Shown: positions 1 through 8,415 of the stretch, piece by piece | Layout of the letters: every line of letters starts with the position of its first letter | How positions within the stretch are numbered: the first letter of the stretch is position 1 | Origin: an uncultured Deinococcota bacterium | GTDB taxonomy: Bacteria; Deinococcota; Deinococci; Deinococcales; Trueperaceae | Assembly: GCA_947311535.1 (NCBI GenBank) | Contig: CAMZLP010000152.1 | Location: forward strand, 1-53,282 | Direction: 5' to 3' | Length of the DNA stretch: 53,282 bases | Position numbers and translations under genes: made by a program | Notes under the pieces: model-generated | Database searches by the model: none | What the model was told of the DNA's origin: nothing | The model's input: the letters and a program-made list of their open reading frames with translations, nothing else

Positions 1-2
1 CT

Positions 3-125
3 AGAGACTTATGGCATTATAAACATCGTATTACTCGCAAAGTTCTTGCTCATACTGTTTGTGTTTTTATAAATTTGCAACTTAATAGATCCCCTCTTGA
101 TTTTGAGGGCTTAATTTCTTATTAA
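3..125 (+). pseudogene. IS982-like transposase, C-terminal end (cut by window edge)
   Basis: Frame 3 is open from the first base to a TAA at 123-125 and encodes 40 residues that include RKVLAHTVCVFINLQL and end DFEGLISY. This resembles the C-terminal end of IS982-family transposases (a basic stretch, then LAHT-C-FIN and a final L-FEGL block), recognised from memory rather than by a search. Only the tail is visible, so whether the element is intact cannot be told. Its stop lies 15 bases before a likely element end at about 140. Confidence 0.6.
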
Positions 126-140
126 AGTTGCACATTGGGT
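125..140 (+). mobile_element. Probable right terminal inverted repeat of the IS982-like element
   Basis: The bases just after the transposase stop read AAGTTGCACATTGGGT. IS982-type ends typically finish in ACCC read outward (GGGT on this strand), with a short TTGCA-type inner block, and lie directly behind the transposase stop. The matching left end is outside the window, so this is inference from position and sequence. The restriction gene begins 20 bases later. Confidence 0.45.
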
Positions 141-159
141 AATTATTCAACTGGATAGT

Positions 160-3100
160 ATGGATAAAATGAGCAGGCTTACAAAGCCAAGTGTCTATGG
201 AATTACCAAAGATGAGAGGCTATTTAATGTGGGCTTAGAGTTGGTAATTACTTGGATAAATAGAGTACTTTTTTTAAAGCTTTTAGAAGCACAGCTTCTT
301 AGCTATCACAAAGATGATAAGTCTTTTGAATATCTGACCATAGATAAAATTAAAAACTATGATGATTTAAATGCTCTTTTCTTTCAGGTCTTGGCTAAAG
401 AATACGCAGAAAGAAATCAAGATGTAAAAGAGCAATTTTCGAAAATTCCTTATCTAAATAGTTCTTTGTTTGAACCTAATAATTTAGAGCATGATGCAAT
501 TTTTATCAGTAATTTACGTGATGACAAAAAATTACCGATTTTTTCTAAGACTGTTTTAAAAGATGAAAAAGGGAAAAGGCTAAAAGGAGAGCTGAATACA
601 CTTGAATACTTGTTCGCATTTTTAACTGCTTATGATTTTAGCAGTGAAGGTACAGAAGATATTCAAGAAGAATCCAAAAACCTAATAAATGCATCTGTGC
701 TAGGTTTGATATTTGAAAAAATAAATGGCTACAAGGATGGTTCTTTCTTTACTCCGGGCTTTATTACAATGTATATGAGTAGAGAAGCAATAAGGCGAGC
801 TATTGTGCAAAAATTTAATGATGCCAAAGGTTGGGATTGTGATGATTTTGATTGCCTATATGATAAAATTGAAGACCGTAAGGAAGCTAATAAAATAGTA
901 AACAGTTTTAAAATTGTTGACCCAGCTGTGGGTTCGGGGCATTTTTTGGTATCTGCACTAAACGAAATACTTGCAATTAAAAATGATTTAAAAATATTAG
1001 AAGATAGAAATGGTAAACGCCTTAAAGAGTATCAGTTAGAGGTAATACATGATGACCTGATAATAACTGATGATGATGGGGATCTATTTGTCTATAATCC
1101 CAAGAATAAAGAAAGCCAAAGGGTTCAAGAAGCACTTTTTCATGAAAAGCAAACTATTATTGAAAACTGCCTTTTTGGGGTCGATATAAATATCAACTCG
1201 GTGAAAATATGTCGTTTGCGGTTGTGGATTGAGTTACTAAAAAATGCTTATTATAAAAATGAAATCGAGCTAGAGACCCTACCAAATATTGATATTAATA
1301 TAAAAAGAGGTAATTCTTTAATCAGTAGATTTCCTGTTGACTCTGATATTAAAAAAGCTCTTGAAAAGAAAAACTGGTCAATAGCAGATTACCTAAAATC
1401 TGTAATGACATATCGAAATGCTAAGACCAAAGAAGAAAAACGAGACATGGAAAAAATAATAGCTGAAATTAAAAATGATTTTCGGAGTGTTATGTCCATT
1501 AGTGACCCCAAGAAATTTAAGCTTGATGGATATAAAATTGAGATTGTTAAATGGGAACAAGAGAATCTTTTTGAAATGTCAAAAGCAGGAAAGGCAAAAC
1601 TTAACAAAGATTTGAAAAAACTTAAAGTGAAGGCTGAGAAGCTTGAAAATGAAATTGAAGAAATAAAGAGTAATAAAATTTATGAAGATGCTTTTGAATG
1701 GCGTTTTGAATTTCCCGAAGTTTTAAGTGATAGTGGAGATTTTGTTGGCTTTGATGCCGTTATTGGTAATCCGCCATATATTCAGCTTCAAAAACTACTT
1801 AATCAAGATCAGAAATTTGGAGACTTATACCAAAACTTGAACTATCAAACTTTTCAAAAAACGGGTGATATTTATGCACTTTTTTATGAAAAAGGTATTG
1901 GTATATTAAAAGAAAATGGTAATTTGTGCTATATCACATCCAATAAATGGATGCGTGCTAACTATGGTAAGACTTTACGAAATTTCCTCAGAAACAAAAA
2001 CCCATTGGTTTTAGTTGATTTAGGGCCAAATATTTTTTCTGAAGCCACAGTTGATACTAATATTTTATTGCTTGAAAATAGCCTTGAAAAAATGACAGAG
2101 TTAAAGGCAGTTACGCTAAATAAACCAATAGATCAACTAAAAGACAATGATTTTGTAACACTTAACAAGTTATCCGAAGAGAGTTGGATAATTTTATCAC
2201 CTGAGGAACAAAAAATAAAAGAACGCATAGAAAAAATAGGCACACCGCTAAAAGATTGGGATATTTCTATTAACTATGGTATCAAAACCGGCTACAACGA
2301 GGCATTTATCATAGACGGCAAAACCAAAGACGAACTCATTGCCCAAGACCCAAAATCCGCCGAAATCATAAAACCCATTCTGCGAGGCAGAGACATAAAA
2401 CGCTACAAAGCTGAATTTGCGGATTTGTGGTTGATAAATACGCATAACGGCTACAAAGATGACAATGGTAAATACATACCGCCAATTGATATAAATGATT
2501 ATCCAGCAATTAAAAAACACCTTGACCAATATTGGGAGAAACTAAAAAAACGACAGGATAAAGGTATTACACCATACAATTTGCGAAACTGTGCATACTA
2601 CCAAGAATTTGAAAAAGAGAAGATTGTGTTTCAGGAAATGGTACAAGAATCATCTTTTCTTTATGATGCTAAGAGAAATTATTTTTGCAACGATACAGGA
2701 AGAATTATTACTGGAAAAAATATAAAGTTTTTAGTAAGTATTCTTAATTCTAATTTGTTTTTTTATGCAATAAAATATTTCTATGCAGGAGGCGGATTAG
2801 GCAGTAAAGGAGTTAGAATGAAGCATACATTTTTTGAAAATTTTTCTATCCCCCGCATACCCAAATCCCACCAGAAACCCTTTGAAACCCTTGTGGATTA
2901 CATTATTTTCCTAAAATCCCAACCCGACGATACGCAAAGTTTTTATTTTGAGCAAATCATAGACGGAATGGTCTATGAACTCTATTTTGAAGAAGAGATA
3001 AAGAAAACTGGTTACGAAATTATTAAATACCTACAAGATTTACTGCAAATTACCGAGCAAATGAGTGATGAAGAAAAACTAATGATAATTACTAATACCT

Positions 3101-3195
3101 TCAATCAGCTCTTTAGTACTAGTCACCCTATAAAAGAGAATATAGAAAGAATGAAAAATGAAGTTGAAGCCATTAGAATTATTGAACAGAGTTAA
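160..3195 (+). CDS. Type IIG restriction enzyme/N6-adenine methyltransferase (Eco57I-like), probably 5'-truncated
   Basis: The 1011-aa product carries an adenine-methyltransferase core. SAM-binding motif I is DPAVGSGHF (residues 254-262) and the catalytic motif IV is NPPY (537-540), with a target-recognition-like region after about residue 700. It resembles single-chain type IIG enzymes, in which one polypeptide cuts and methylates DNA. Such proteins usually have roughly 200-300 further residues at the N-terminus, including the nuclease. Here the homologous text starts abruptly at SRLTKPSVYGITKDERLFN. The same frame stays open upstream through the presumed IS end back to base 73, as expected if the IS inserted into the gene. 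No Shine-Dalgarno sequence precedes ATG 160. A methylase-only or dead product is likely. It contains no CTCGAG site, unlike the rest of the window. Confidence 0.75.
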   Translation: MDKMSRLTKPSVYGITKDERLFNVGLELVITWINRVLFLKLLEAQLLSYHKDDKSFEYLTIDKIKNYDDLNALFFQVLAKEYAERNQDVKEQFSKIPYLNSSLFEPNNLEHDAIFISNLRDDKKLPIFSKTVLKDEKGKRLKGELNTLEYLFAFLTAYDFSSEGTEDIQEESKNLINASVLGLIFEKINGYKDGSFFTPGFITMYMSREAIRRAIVQKFNDAKGWDCDDFDCLYDKIEDRKEANKIVNSFKIVDPAVGSGHFLVSALNEILAIKNDLKILEDRNGKRLKEYQLEVIHDDLIITDDDGDLFVYNPKNKESQRVQEALFHEKQTIIENCLFGVDININSVKICRLRLWIELLKNAYYKNEIELETLPNIDINIKRGNSLISRFPVDSDIKKALEKKNWSIADYLKSVMTYRNAKTKEEKRDMEKIIAEIKNDFRSVMSISDPKKFKLDGYKIEIVKWEQENLFEMSKAGKAKLNKDLKKLKVKAEKLENEIEEIKSNKIYEDAFEWRFEFPEVLSDSGDFVGFDAVIGNPPYIQLQKLLNQDQKFGDLYQNLNYQTFQKTGDIYALFYEKGIGILKENGNLCYITSNKWMRANYGKTLRNFLRNKNPLVLVDLGPNIFSEATVDTNILLLENSLEKMTELKAVTLNKPIDQLKDNDFVTLNKLSEESWIILSPEEQKIKERIEKIGTPLKDWDISINYGIKTGYNEAFIIDGKTKDELIAQDPKSAEIIKPILRGRDIKRYKAEFADLWLINTHNGYKDDNGKYIPPIDINDYPAIKKHLDQYWEKLKKRQDKGITPYNLRNCAYYQEFEKEKIVFQEMVQESSFLYDAKRNYFCNDTGRIITGKNIKFLVSILNSNLFFYAIKYFYAGGGLGSKGVRMKHTFFENFSIPRIPKSHQKPFETLVDYIIFLKSQPDDTQSFYFEQIIDGMVYELYFEEEIKKTGYEIIKYLQDLLQITEQMSDEEKLMIITNTFNQLFSTSHPIKENIERMKNEVEAIRIIEQS

Positions 3196-3255
3196 TACAA
3201 GGGGCTGTGTTATTACGATGAAGTTTGGGAATGTTATTGTAAAATCAAGTACCCT

Positions 3256-4773
3256 TTAAGTTAATTTTACTTGCCTGTGAAGCAAATTTACCATAGCAGG
3301 GTAAATCTCTTTATAAATAGCAAATAATTCCTTATACCGCTCATGGTTTTCTAAATTTGGCTCTATATATCTGTCAATTGCTACCATAGCATCACTTGCA
3401 GAAACAATATCATCATAATAGCCAGCCCCAACGGCTGCCAAAATTGCCGAGCCTAAGGCAGGAGCTTGGCTTTCTTTGGTAATTTGTAAAGCCATGCCTG
3501 AAACATCAGCATGAATTTGCATAAATAACTCCGAGTTAGTAGCGCCACCCGCCATTACTACTTGCTCTGGCATAAAGCCAGCCCCTCGCATGGTTTCAAA
3601 AATCAGTTCGCTGCCAAATGCTACGCCTTCCATTATTGCCCGAAAGATATGCTCGGGGCCGTGTTTTAGGCTCAGGCCCATTAATACCCCACGTGAGTTA
3701 GCATCTGTATAAGGTGTACGATTGCCTTGGAAGTGTTCTAATAGCATAAGACCATCGCTTCCTGCTGCTAGTTTTTGAGCTTTATTATTCAAATAGCCAT
3801 AGTCGTTAATTTCAGCAGGTAAAAAATTACGAAACCAATTGATGATAGAGCCAGTAGAGGTTTGGCCGCCCTCAAGCGTGCCCAAACCCGGAATTACAGA
3901 ATCGGGGTAGCTACCCCATAAGCCTTCTACATTCATATTTTTATCGCTCAAAGCCAAATGCAAATGTGAAGAACCGGTAATAAAAGCAAGGCTATCTGGG
4001 CGGACCACGTTTAGGCCAATCATGCCAATAAAAGCATCTGCGCCACCTTGGGCAACTACTAAGTTTGCAGGCAAACCGAGTTCTTTAGCAATATTTGGGC
4101 TAAGTTTGCCAACTATTTCTGCCAAAGCCAAAACTGAGTTTGGCAACTTATCTTTTAAAGCACTTAAACCTATATCGCTTAAGAAGCTATCGCTAAACCC
4201 AGATTTCTTATTATTGTAGTGCCAGCGAATACTGGCATTGTTAATACTAGCCACCATGTTGCCAGTTAAGCGATAATTTAGATAATCTTGATATTCGCAA
4301 AATGTAGCAGTTTTATCAAAAATTTCGGGCTGATTATTTTTTATCCAACTGACTTTTGGCAAAAACCATTCAGCCGAGAGCGGGCCTTTGCCCGCATTGT
4401 TTACTTGCAAGGCGGTATTATTGCTAGCCATAATATTTGCGGCTTCGTAGCTAGCCCGCACATCCATCCAAATAATTGCTGCTCGCAAAGGCTTTTTATC
4501 TTTATCCAAAGCAACTACCGAGCAGCAAGTTGTATCTACTGCCATGGCCGCAATTTCGCTTGCTTTGATGCCAGCTTTTGCTACTACCCCTGGTACTGCT
4601 AAGCATAGTGCTTGCCACCAGTCTTCGGGGTTTTGCTCTGCCCAGCTAGCTTGTGGAAAGGTTGTTTTATAAGGGCTAGCAAAAAAAGCTAATGCTTTGC
4701 CTTGGCTATCAAAAATAGCAGCCCGTAAGCTCTCGGTACCACCGTCTATTCCTAAAAAATAAGGCCCTGCCAT
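3256..4773 (-). CDS. FGGY-family carbohydrate kinase (pentulose kinase-like)
   Basis: This is an ATP-dependent sugar kinase of about 505 aa, the usual FGGY length. The N-terminal phosphate-binding segment is FLGIDGGTESLRAAIFD, followed by WAEQNPEDWW and DTTCCSVVALD. The C-terminal nucleotide lobe has FITGSSHLHLA, LEGGQTSTGSIINWF and VMAGGATNSELFMQ. The ATG at 4771-4773 is preferred; a TTG at 4788 in the same frame would overlap the E2 gene by 13 nt. The gene sits right behind E2 and is probably the last gene of the dehydrogenase operon. The substrate cannot be read from sequence: ribulose, xylulose or a polyol-derived sugar are all possible. Confidence 0.85.
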   Translation of the reverse strand: MAGPYFLGIDGGTESLRAAIFDSQGKALAFFASPYKTTFPQASWAEQNPEDWWQALCLAVPGVVAKAGIKASEIAAMAVDTTCCSVVALDKDKKPLRAAIIWMDVRASYEAANIMASNNTALQVNNAGKGPLSAEWFLPKVSWIKNNQPEIFDKTATFCEYQDYLNYRLTGNMVASINNASIRWHYNNKKSGFSDSFLSDIGLSALKDKLPNSVLALAEIVGKLSPNIAKELGLPANLVVAQGGADAFIGMIGLNVVRPDSLAFITGSSHLHLALSDKNMNVEGLWGSYPDSVIPGLGTLEGGQTSTGSIINWFRNFLPAEINDYGYLNNKAQKLAAGSDGLMLLEHFQGNRTPYTDANSRGVLMGLSLKHGPEHIFRAIMEGVAFGSELIFETMRGAGFMPEQVVMAGGATNSELFMQIHADVSGMALQITKESQAPALGSAILAAVGAGYYDDIVSASDAMVAIDRYIEPNLENHERYKELFAIYKEIYPAMVNLLHRQVKLT

Positions 4774-4775
4774 AA

Positions 4776-5918
4776 TTAAATTAACCAACTTTCTGGGTTT
4801 TGTAGTTGCTCTTCTAAGCTATGCAAGAATACTGCTACCATCACCCCATCTAATGCCCTGTGATCCGCTGAGACCGTGCATGATATGGTTTTGGCAATAC
4901 GCATATTGCCGTTCCTGACCAATACTTCTTCTTTAAGCCTGCCCAGAGCTAAAATAGCCACATTAGGTGGCAAGATAATTGCCGAGAACTCATCAACACC
5001 AAACATGCCTAAATTAGAGATTGTGAAACTGGCTCCTTCAATATCTTCTGGCTTAGCAGTTTTATTTTTGAGTTTATTGCGGACCTCAATGATTTTATTT
5101 TTTATTTCTAAAATATAAAGCCTGTCGGCATTTTTTACCACCGAGCTGACCAAACCAGCCTCGGTAGCAGTTATCACGCCAATATTTATGTCGTCATGAA
5201 TAGCTAAATCACCATTTTTAAAAGAAGCGTTTAAGCGAGGGTGTTTTTTGAGAGTCTTGGCAACTGCCAAGACCAAAACATCGTTTATACTCGGCCGCTC
5301 TGGTTTTGCTAAGGTTTGCAAATAATTACTAATTGCAGTCATTTCTATTTGCTGTTTTATATAAAAATGTGGCGCTTCTTGAAATGAGCTTTGGGTGCGT
5401 TTGGCAGTGAGTTTTTCTATGGCAGTGAGTTTATGAATATTCTTTTGCTTTGTAGACTTATTTTTAAGAGCAAGAACTACATCAGCTTTACTAATTCTAC
5501 CGAGTGGCCCACTGCCTTTTAAACTAGCCAAAGCAATATCATGCTCACGGGCCAACCTTCGTGCTGCTGGTGCTGCTCGTAAACGAGTTGTTTTGTTTTT
5601 TGCTATTTGGGTTTTGGTTTTAGGCGTTTTAATAGTTTTTTTGCGTTTTTCAACTTTAGGCTTTGGGCTAGCTTTTGCTTTGTTAGTTTGAAGTTTGGCA
5701 ATTATATCGCCAATTGCAATTGTTTCACCAACTTGAGCAATAATTTTGTTTACTATGCCAGATTCTAAAGCTGGAACTTCAACTGTGATTTTATCTGTTT
5801 GTACTTCTAACAGAGCTTCACCTCGCTCTATTTTGTCACCAACCCTTTTAAACCATGCCAAGATCTCAGCTTCGTCAGTTGTTTCACCTAAAACTGGCAT
5901 TTTAATATCAAGAAGCAT
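4776..5918 (-). CDS. pdhC: Dihydrolipoamide acyltransferase, E2 of a 2-oxo acid dehydrogenase complex
   Basis: E2 moves the acyl group from E1 to CoA on a swinging lipoyl arm. An N-terminal lipoyl domain (about 1-78) has the lipoylated lysine at K43 in TDKI. A lysine/threonine-rich linker (about 80-110) follows, then an E3/E1-binding domain (about 112-150, RAAPAARRLAREHDIALAS). The catalytic domain has H353 and D357 in DHRALDG. At 380 aa it is a short E2 with a single lipoyl domain. It starts 2 nt after E1 beta ends, so the genes are surely co-transcribed. Pyruvate or acetoin is the likely substrate; a branched-chain or acetoin enzyme (acoC) cannot be excluded. No E3 gene is nearby. Confidence 0.88.
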   Translation of the reverse strand: MLLDIKMPVLGETTDEAEILAWFKRVGDKIERGEALLEVQTDKITVEVPALESGIVNKIIAQVGETIAIGDIIAKLQTNKAKASPKPKVEKRKKTIKTPKTKTQIAKNKTTRLRAAPAARRLAREHDIALASLKGSGPLGRISKADVVLALKNKSTKQKNIHKLTAIEKLTAKRTQSSFQEAPHFYIKQQIEMTAISNYLQTLAKPERPSINDVLVLAVAKTLKKHPRLNASFKNGDLAIHDDINIGVITATEAGLVSSVVKNADRLYILEIKNKIIEVRNKLKNKTAKPEDIEGASFTISNLGMFGVDEFSAIILPPNVAILALGRLKEEVLVRNGNMRIAKTISCTVSADHRALDGVMVAVFLHSLEEQLQNPESWLI

Positions 5919-5920
5919 AT

Positions 5921-6916
5921 TTAACGCCTCAAAATCTTTCTGACAGCTTTGATAATATCGGCCTTTTTAGGTGTGGCAGCTAGTTCTAATTCTGGGGCGA
6001 CTGGTATTGGTATGTCCTCACCGCTTAGGCGCATAATAGGTTCTTCCAAAAAGTCAAAAGCACCCTCTTGGGCTCGAGCCGATATTTCTGCACTGACTCC
6101 GGCGGTTAGGCTGTCTTCAGTAACAATGAGGGCATGACCAGTCTTTGAAACAGATTCCACAAAAGTATCAACATCTAATGGATTAAGGGTTCGTAAATCA
6201 ATCACTTCTACATCAATAGCAAGCTTATCTAATTCTTCGGCAGCGGCTAAGCAGTGCCGCAAGGCCCCCGAGTAAGTAATAATAGTCAGTTCACTGCCCT
6301 CTCTAGCAATAGCAGCTTTGCCAAAGGGGAGAGCTGTGCCTGGTTCAAAAATGCCTTTGCTAGTATATAAACCTTTGTGTTCAATAAAAATCACTGGGTC
6401 ATCAAATTGCAAGGCTTCTTTTAATAATTGGTAGGCATCGCTTACGGTTGCAGGCATGGCCACAAAAAGACCTGCTGTGTGCATAAACCAAGCTTCCAAA
6501 CTCTGAGAGTGCTGCGCACCTGCCGAGCGACCGGGGCCGCCTTGGGTGCGTAAGACCATTGGCACGCCAATTTGCCCACCAAACATATAGCGAATTTTGG
6601 CAGCTTGGTTGGCTATCTGATCCATAGCAATGCCAGCAAAATCAACATACATTAGCTCTGCCACTGGGCGTAAGCCAGTCATAGCAGCGCCAATGGCTGT
6701 GCCTATTATTGCAGCTTCTGAAATAGGAGTATCCAATACTCGACCTGCTCCATATTTTTCATAAAGACCTTGGCTAACAGCATATGCTCCGCCATAGCGG
6801 CCTACTTCTTCACCAAGAATAATTATACGCTCATCTTGTTCCATGGCTTCATCAAGGGCTAGTCGTAAGGCCTCGCGATAAGTTATGGTTTGGCCGTAAT
6901 ACTCTGTAATATTCAT
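5921..6916 (-). CDS. pdhB: 2-oxo acid dehydrogenase E1 component, beta subunit (pyruvate/acetoin type)
   Basis: The 331-aa beta subunit pairs with E1 alpha to form the thiamine diphosphate-dependent decarboxylase. Visible family signatures are ITYREALRLALDEAMEQD, ILGEEVGRYGGAYAVSQGL, DTPISEAAIIGTAIGAAM, MVLRTQGGPGRSAGAQHSQS and VIFIEHKGLY. The length is standard. Its start overlaps the E1 alpha stop by 4 nt, so the two are translationally coupled. One GGCTCGAGCC palindrome at 6071 encodes Ala-Arg-Ala. Confidence 0.92.
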   Translation of the reverse strand: MNITEYYGQTITYREALRLALDEAMEQDERIIILGEEVGRYGGAYAVSQGLYEKYGAGRVLDTPISEAAIIGTAIGAAMTGLRPVAELMYVDFAGIAMDQIANQAAKIRYMFGGQIGVPMVLRTQGGPGRSAGAQHSQSLEAWFMHTAGLFVAMPATVSDAYQLLKEALQFDDPVIFIEHKGLYTSKGIFEPGTALPFGKAAIAREGSELTIITYSGALRHCLAAAEELDKLAIDVEVIDLRTLNPLDVDTFVESVSKTGHALIVTEDSLTAGVSAEISARAQEGAFDFLEEPIMRLSGEDIPIPVAPELELAATPKKADIIKAVRKILRR

Positions 6917-7911
6917 AAGTCTAACCTGGCTTTGTTGCTAAGGGGTTTAGCTTGTTTAGGGCTGTATACGTCTTCAAACATTGTTGCTAGCTCTGGTTTT
7001 TTGGCATTTTCGGCAAAGCTTAGAGCTGCATCCATTTCTAAGTCTATTTCTTTTTTTAAAGTCTCTAATTTTTTATTGCTAATAATTTTGGCTTTTACAA
7101 GATTTTCTTCCCAAAAGCTAATCGGGTCTTGCTGGCGACCTGCGGTTTCTTCTTGCTCTGAGCGGTAAGGGCTTTTATCTTTACGGGCATGGCCATAAAA
7201 ACGATAGCAGTTTATAGTTAGGAATGATGCTCTACCGGCTCGAGCCTGTTTTAATAATTTTTTTGCTTTATTAACTACATCTTCTATATCTTGCCCATCG
7301 GCTGTATCTGCTTGCAAACCAAAACTTTTGGCTCGAGCCGCAAAATCTAAAGTAGAGCTTGACTGGTCAACCCGAGTACCCATGCCATATTGATTATTAA
7401 TACAAACAAACATAGCCGGCAAATTCCATAATGCAGCTAAATTGAAAGACTCGTACAATATGCCTTGCTGCATGGCACCGTCACCAAAAAATGCCACCGA
7501 AACATTATCTTTTTTTAAGGTTTTATATGACAATGCAGCTCCGACAATATGTGATATTCCACCACCGACAATAGCATTGGCACCTAAATGCCCCAAGCTC
7601 ATATCGGCAATGTGCATGCTGCCACCTTTGCCACGGCAATAGCCTATTTCTTTACCTGCAATTTCAGCCATCATGCGCTTTGGGTCGGCACCTCGGGCCA
7701 AAAATACTCCGTGTCCACGGTGATGAGTAGTAAAGCTATCACCGTCTTGCATCATTGCTCCTACGCCCACTGCTGCAGCTTCTTCGCCAATAGATAAATG
7801 CAGCATGGTTCCTGCTGATTCACCCTTTAAAAAAAGCTCTCCAACCCGTTCTTCAAAGCTACGAATCCGCAGCATTTGCTCTAATAGATATAGCCTTTGT
7901 TTATTAGTCAA
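6913..7911 (-). CDS. pdhA: 2-oxo acid dehydrogenase E1 component, alpha subunit (pyruvate/acetoin type)
   Basis: This is a 332-aa thiamine diphosphate-binding subunit. The cofactor motif runs from GDGAMQQG to CINN, and HHRGHG and GKGGSMHIAD are typical of pyruvate and acetoin E1 alpha. It is the first gene of the operon pdhA-pdhB-pdhC-kinase. Translation starts at TTG 7911: an AAGGAG Shine-Dalgarno lies 9-10 nt upstream and no better ATG fits. GKGGSMHIAD with LGANAIVGGG slightly favours acetoin-type enzymes, so acoA is a possible name. A palindromic element at 8002-8029 may regulate the operon. Confidence 0.9.
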   Translation of the reverse strand: MTNKQRLYLLEQMLRIRSFEERVGELFLKGESAGTMLHLSIGEEAAAVGVGAMMQDGDSFTTHHRGHGVFLARGADPKRMMAEIAGKEIGYCRGKGGSMHIADMSLGHLGANAIVGGGISHIVGAALSYKTLKKDNVSVAFFGDGAMQQGILYESFNLAALWNLPAMFVCINNQYGMGTRVDQSSSTLDFAARAKSFGLQADTADGQDIEDVVNKAKKLLKQARAGRASFLTINCYRFYGHARKDKSPYRSEQEETAGRQQDPISFWEENLVKAKIISNKKLETLKKEIDLEMDAALSFAENAKKPELATMFEDVYSPKQAKPLSNKARLDL

Positions 7912-8001
7912 GGTTCTGTACTCCTTGGCTTAATAATAGCAAATGCTCTTGTTTTTAAACAGGGACTTTAATTGATGATAGCTACAATAATTACTTAATT
8001 A

Positions 8002-8029
8002 TTGATATTCATTGTGATTAATATCAAAT
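8002..8029. promoter_or_regulatory. Candidate operator: TTGATATT dyad with CRP/FNR-like half-sites
   Basis: TTGATATT (8002-8009) and its exact reverse complement AATATCAA (8020-8027) are separated by 10 bp, about 95 bp upstream of the pdhA start. Within the right half, TGTGA-TTAATA-TCAAA (8013-8028) is one base from the CRP-type consensus TGTGA-N6-TCACA. On the other strand it reads TTGAT-N4-ATCAC, close to FNR sites. The role as operator is inferred from symmetry and position. Confidence 0.45.
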
Positions 8030-8055
8030 TATATATAAGAATAAAGTCGAAGACT
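8019..8055 (-). repeat. Dispersed intergenic repeat, degenerate copy C
   Basis: On the minus strand AGTCTTCGACTTT, 17 divergent bases, then TTTGATATTA, 37 bp in total. The first ten and last ten bases align with copy B at identical spacing, with one mismatch. It overlaps the candidate operator in front of the dehydrogenase operon. Confidence 0.4.
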
Positions 8056-8286
8056 AAAAAACTTTAAATAATGTAGCTACAAAACAAATTTGAATTGTCT
8101 TTCCTAAGGAAGCGAATTGGCTTTTTTTTAATTCCTAAGTGCCTCGCTATATTATTGGGAGAGGCTAATTTTTACTAGTACTAGCATCTAAAGGCTAGCT
8201 AGAGGGGGCGACCAGAGAAAATAGTAGGGTACAACAAACTATATTTGTAAAATTATGCAATTAGATAAGCAAGTTGGAGGTTGAAT

Positions 8287-8334
8287 ATGATTATTTTTAA
8301 GCAAGTTGTTGATTTTAACCTTACTAGCTTCTAA
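8287..8334 (+). CDS. Possible 15-aa micro-ORF with strong Shine-Dalgarno
   Basis: GGAGG at 8276-8280 lies 6 nt before ATG 8287, and the frame runs 15 codons to TAA (MIIFKQVVDFNLTSF). It could be a small peptide, a decayed gene start, or chance. There is no neighbouring gene on this strand. Confidence 0.2.
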   Translation: MIIFKQVVDFNLTSF

Positions 8335-8415
8335 AGCCACCCCTAGTAAATCATAAATGCATGCCTAATAGTAGATATTGGGTCAAATAACTGTCTAAAT
8401 TGTAAGCTATGAGCT

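Larger units (their letters stand above)
7912..8415. other. 504-bp intergenic region upstream of the dehydrogenase operon
   Basis: No full gene is visible. The part next to pdhA holds its Shine-Dalgarno sequence, a dyad at 8002-8027 and a degenerate copy of an intergenic repeat at 8019-8055. The rest (8056-8415) is AT-rich. It includes a 15-codon reading frame at 8287-8334 with a strong ribosome-binding site, and a GAGCTTTAAAGCTC palindrome at 8411-8424 overlapping the stop of the PfpI gene. Confidence 0.6.
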
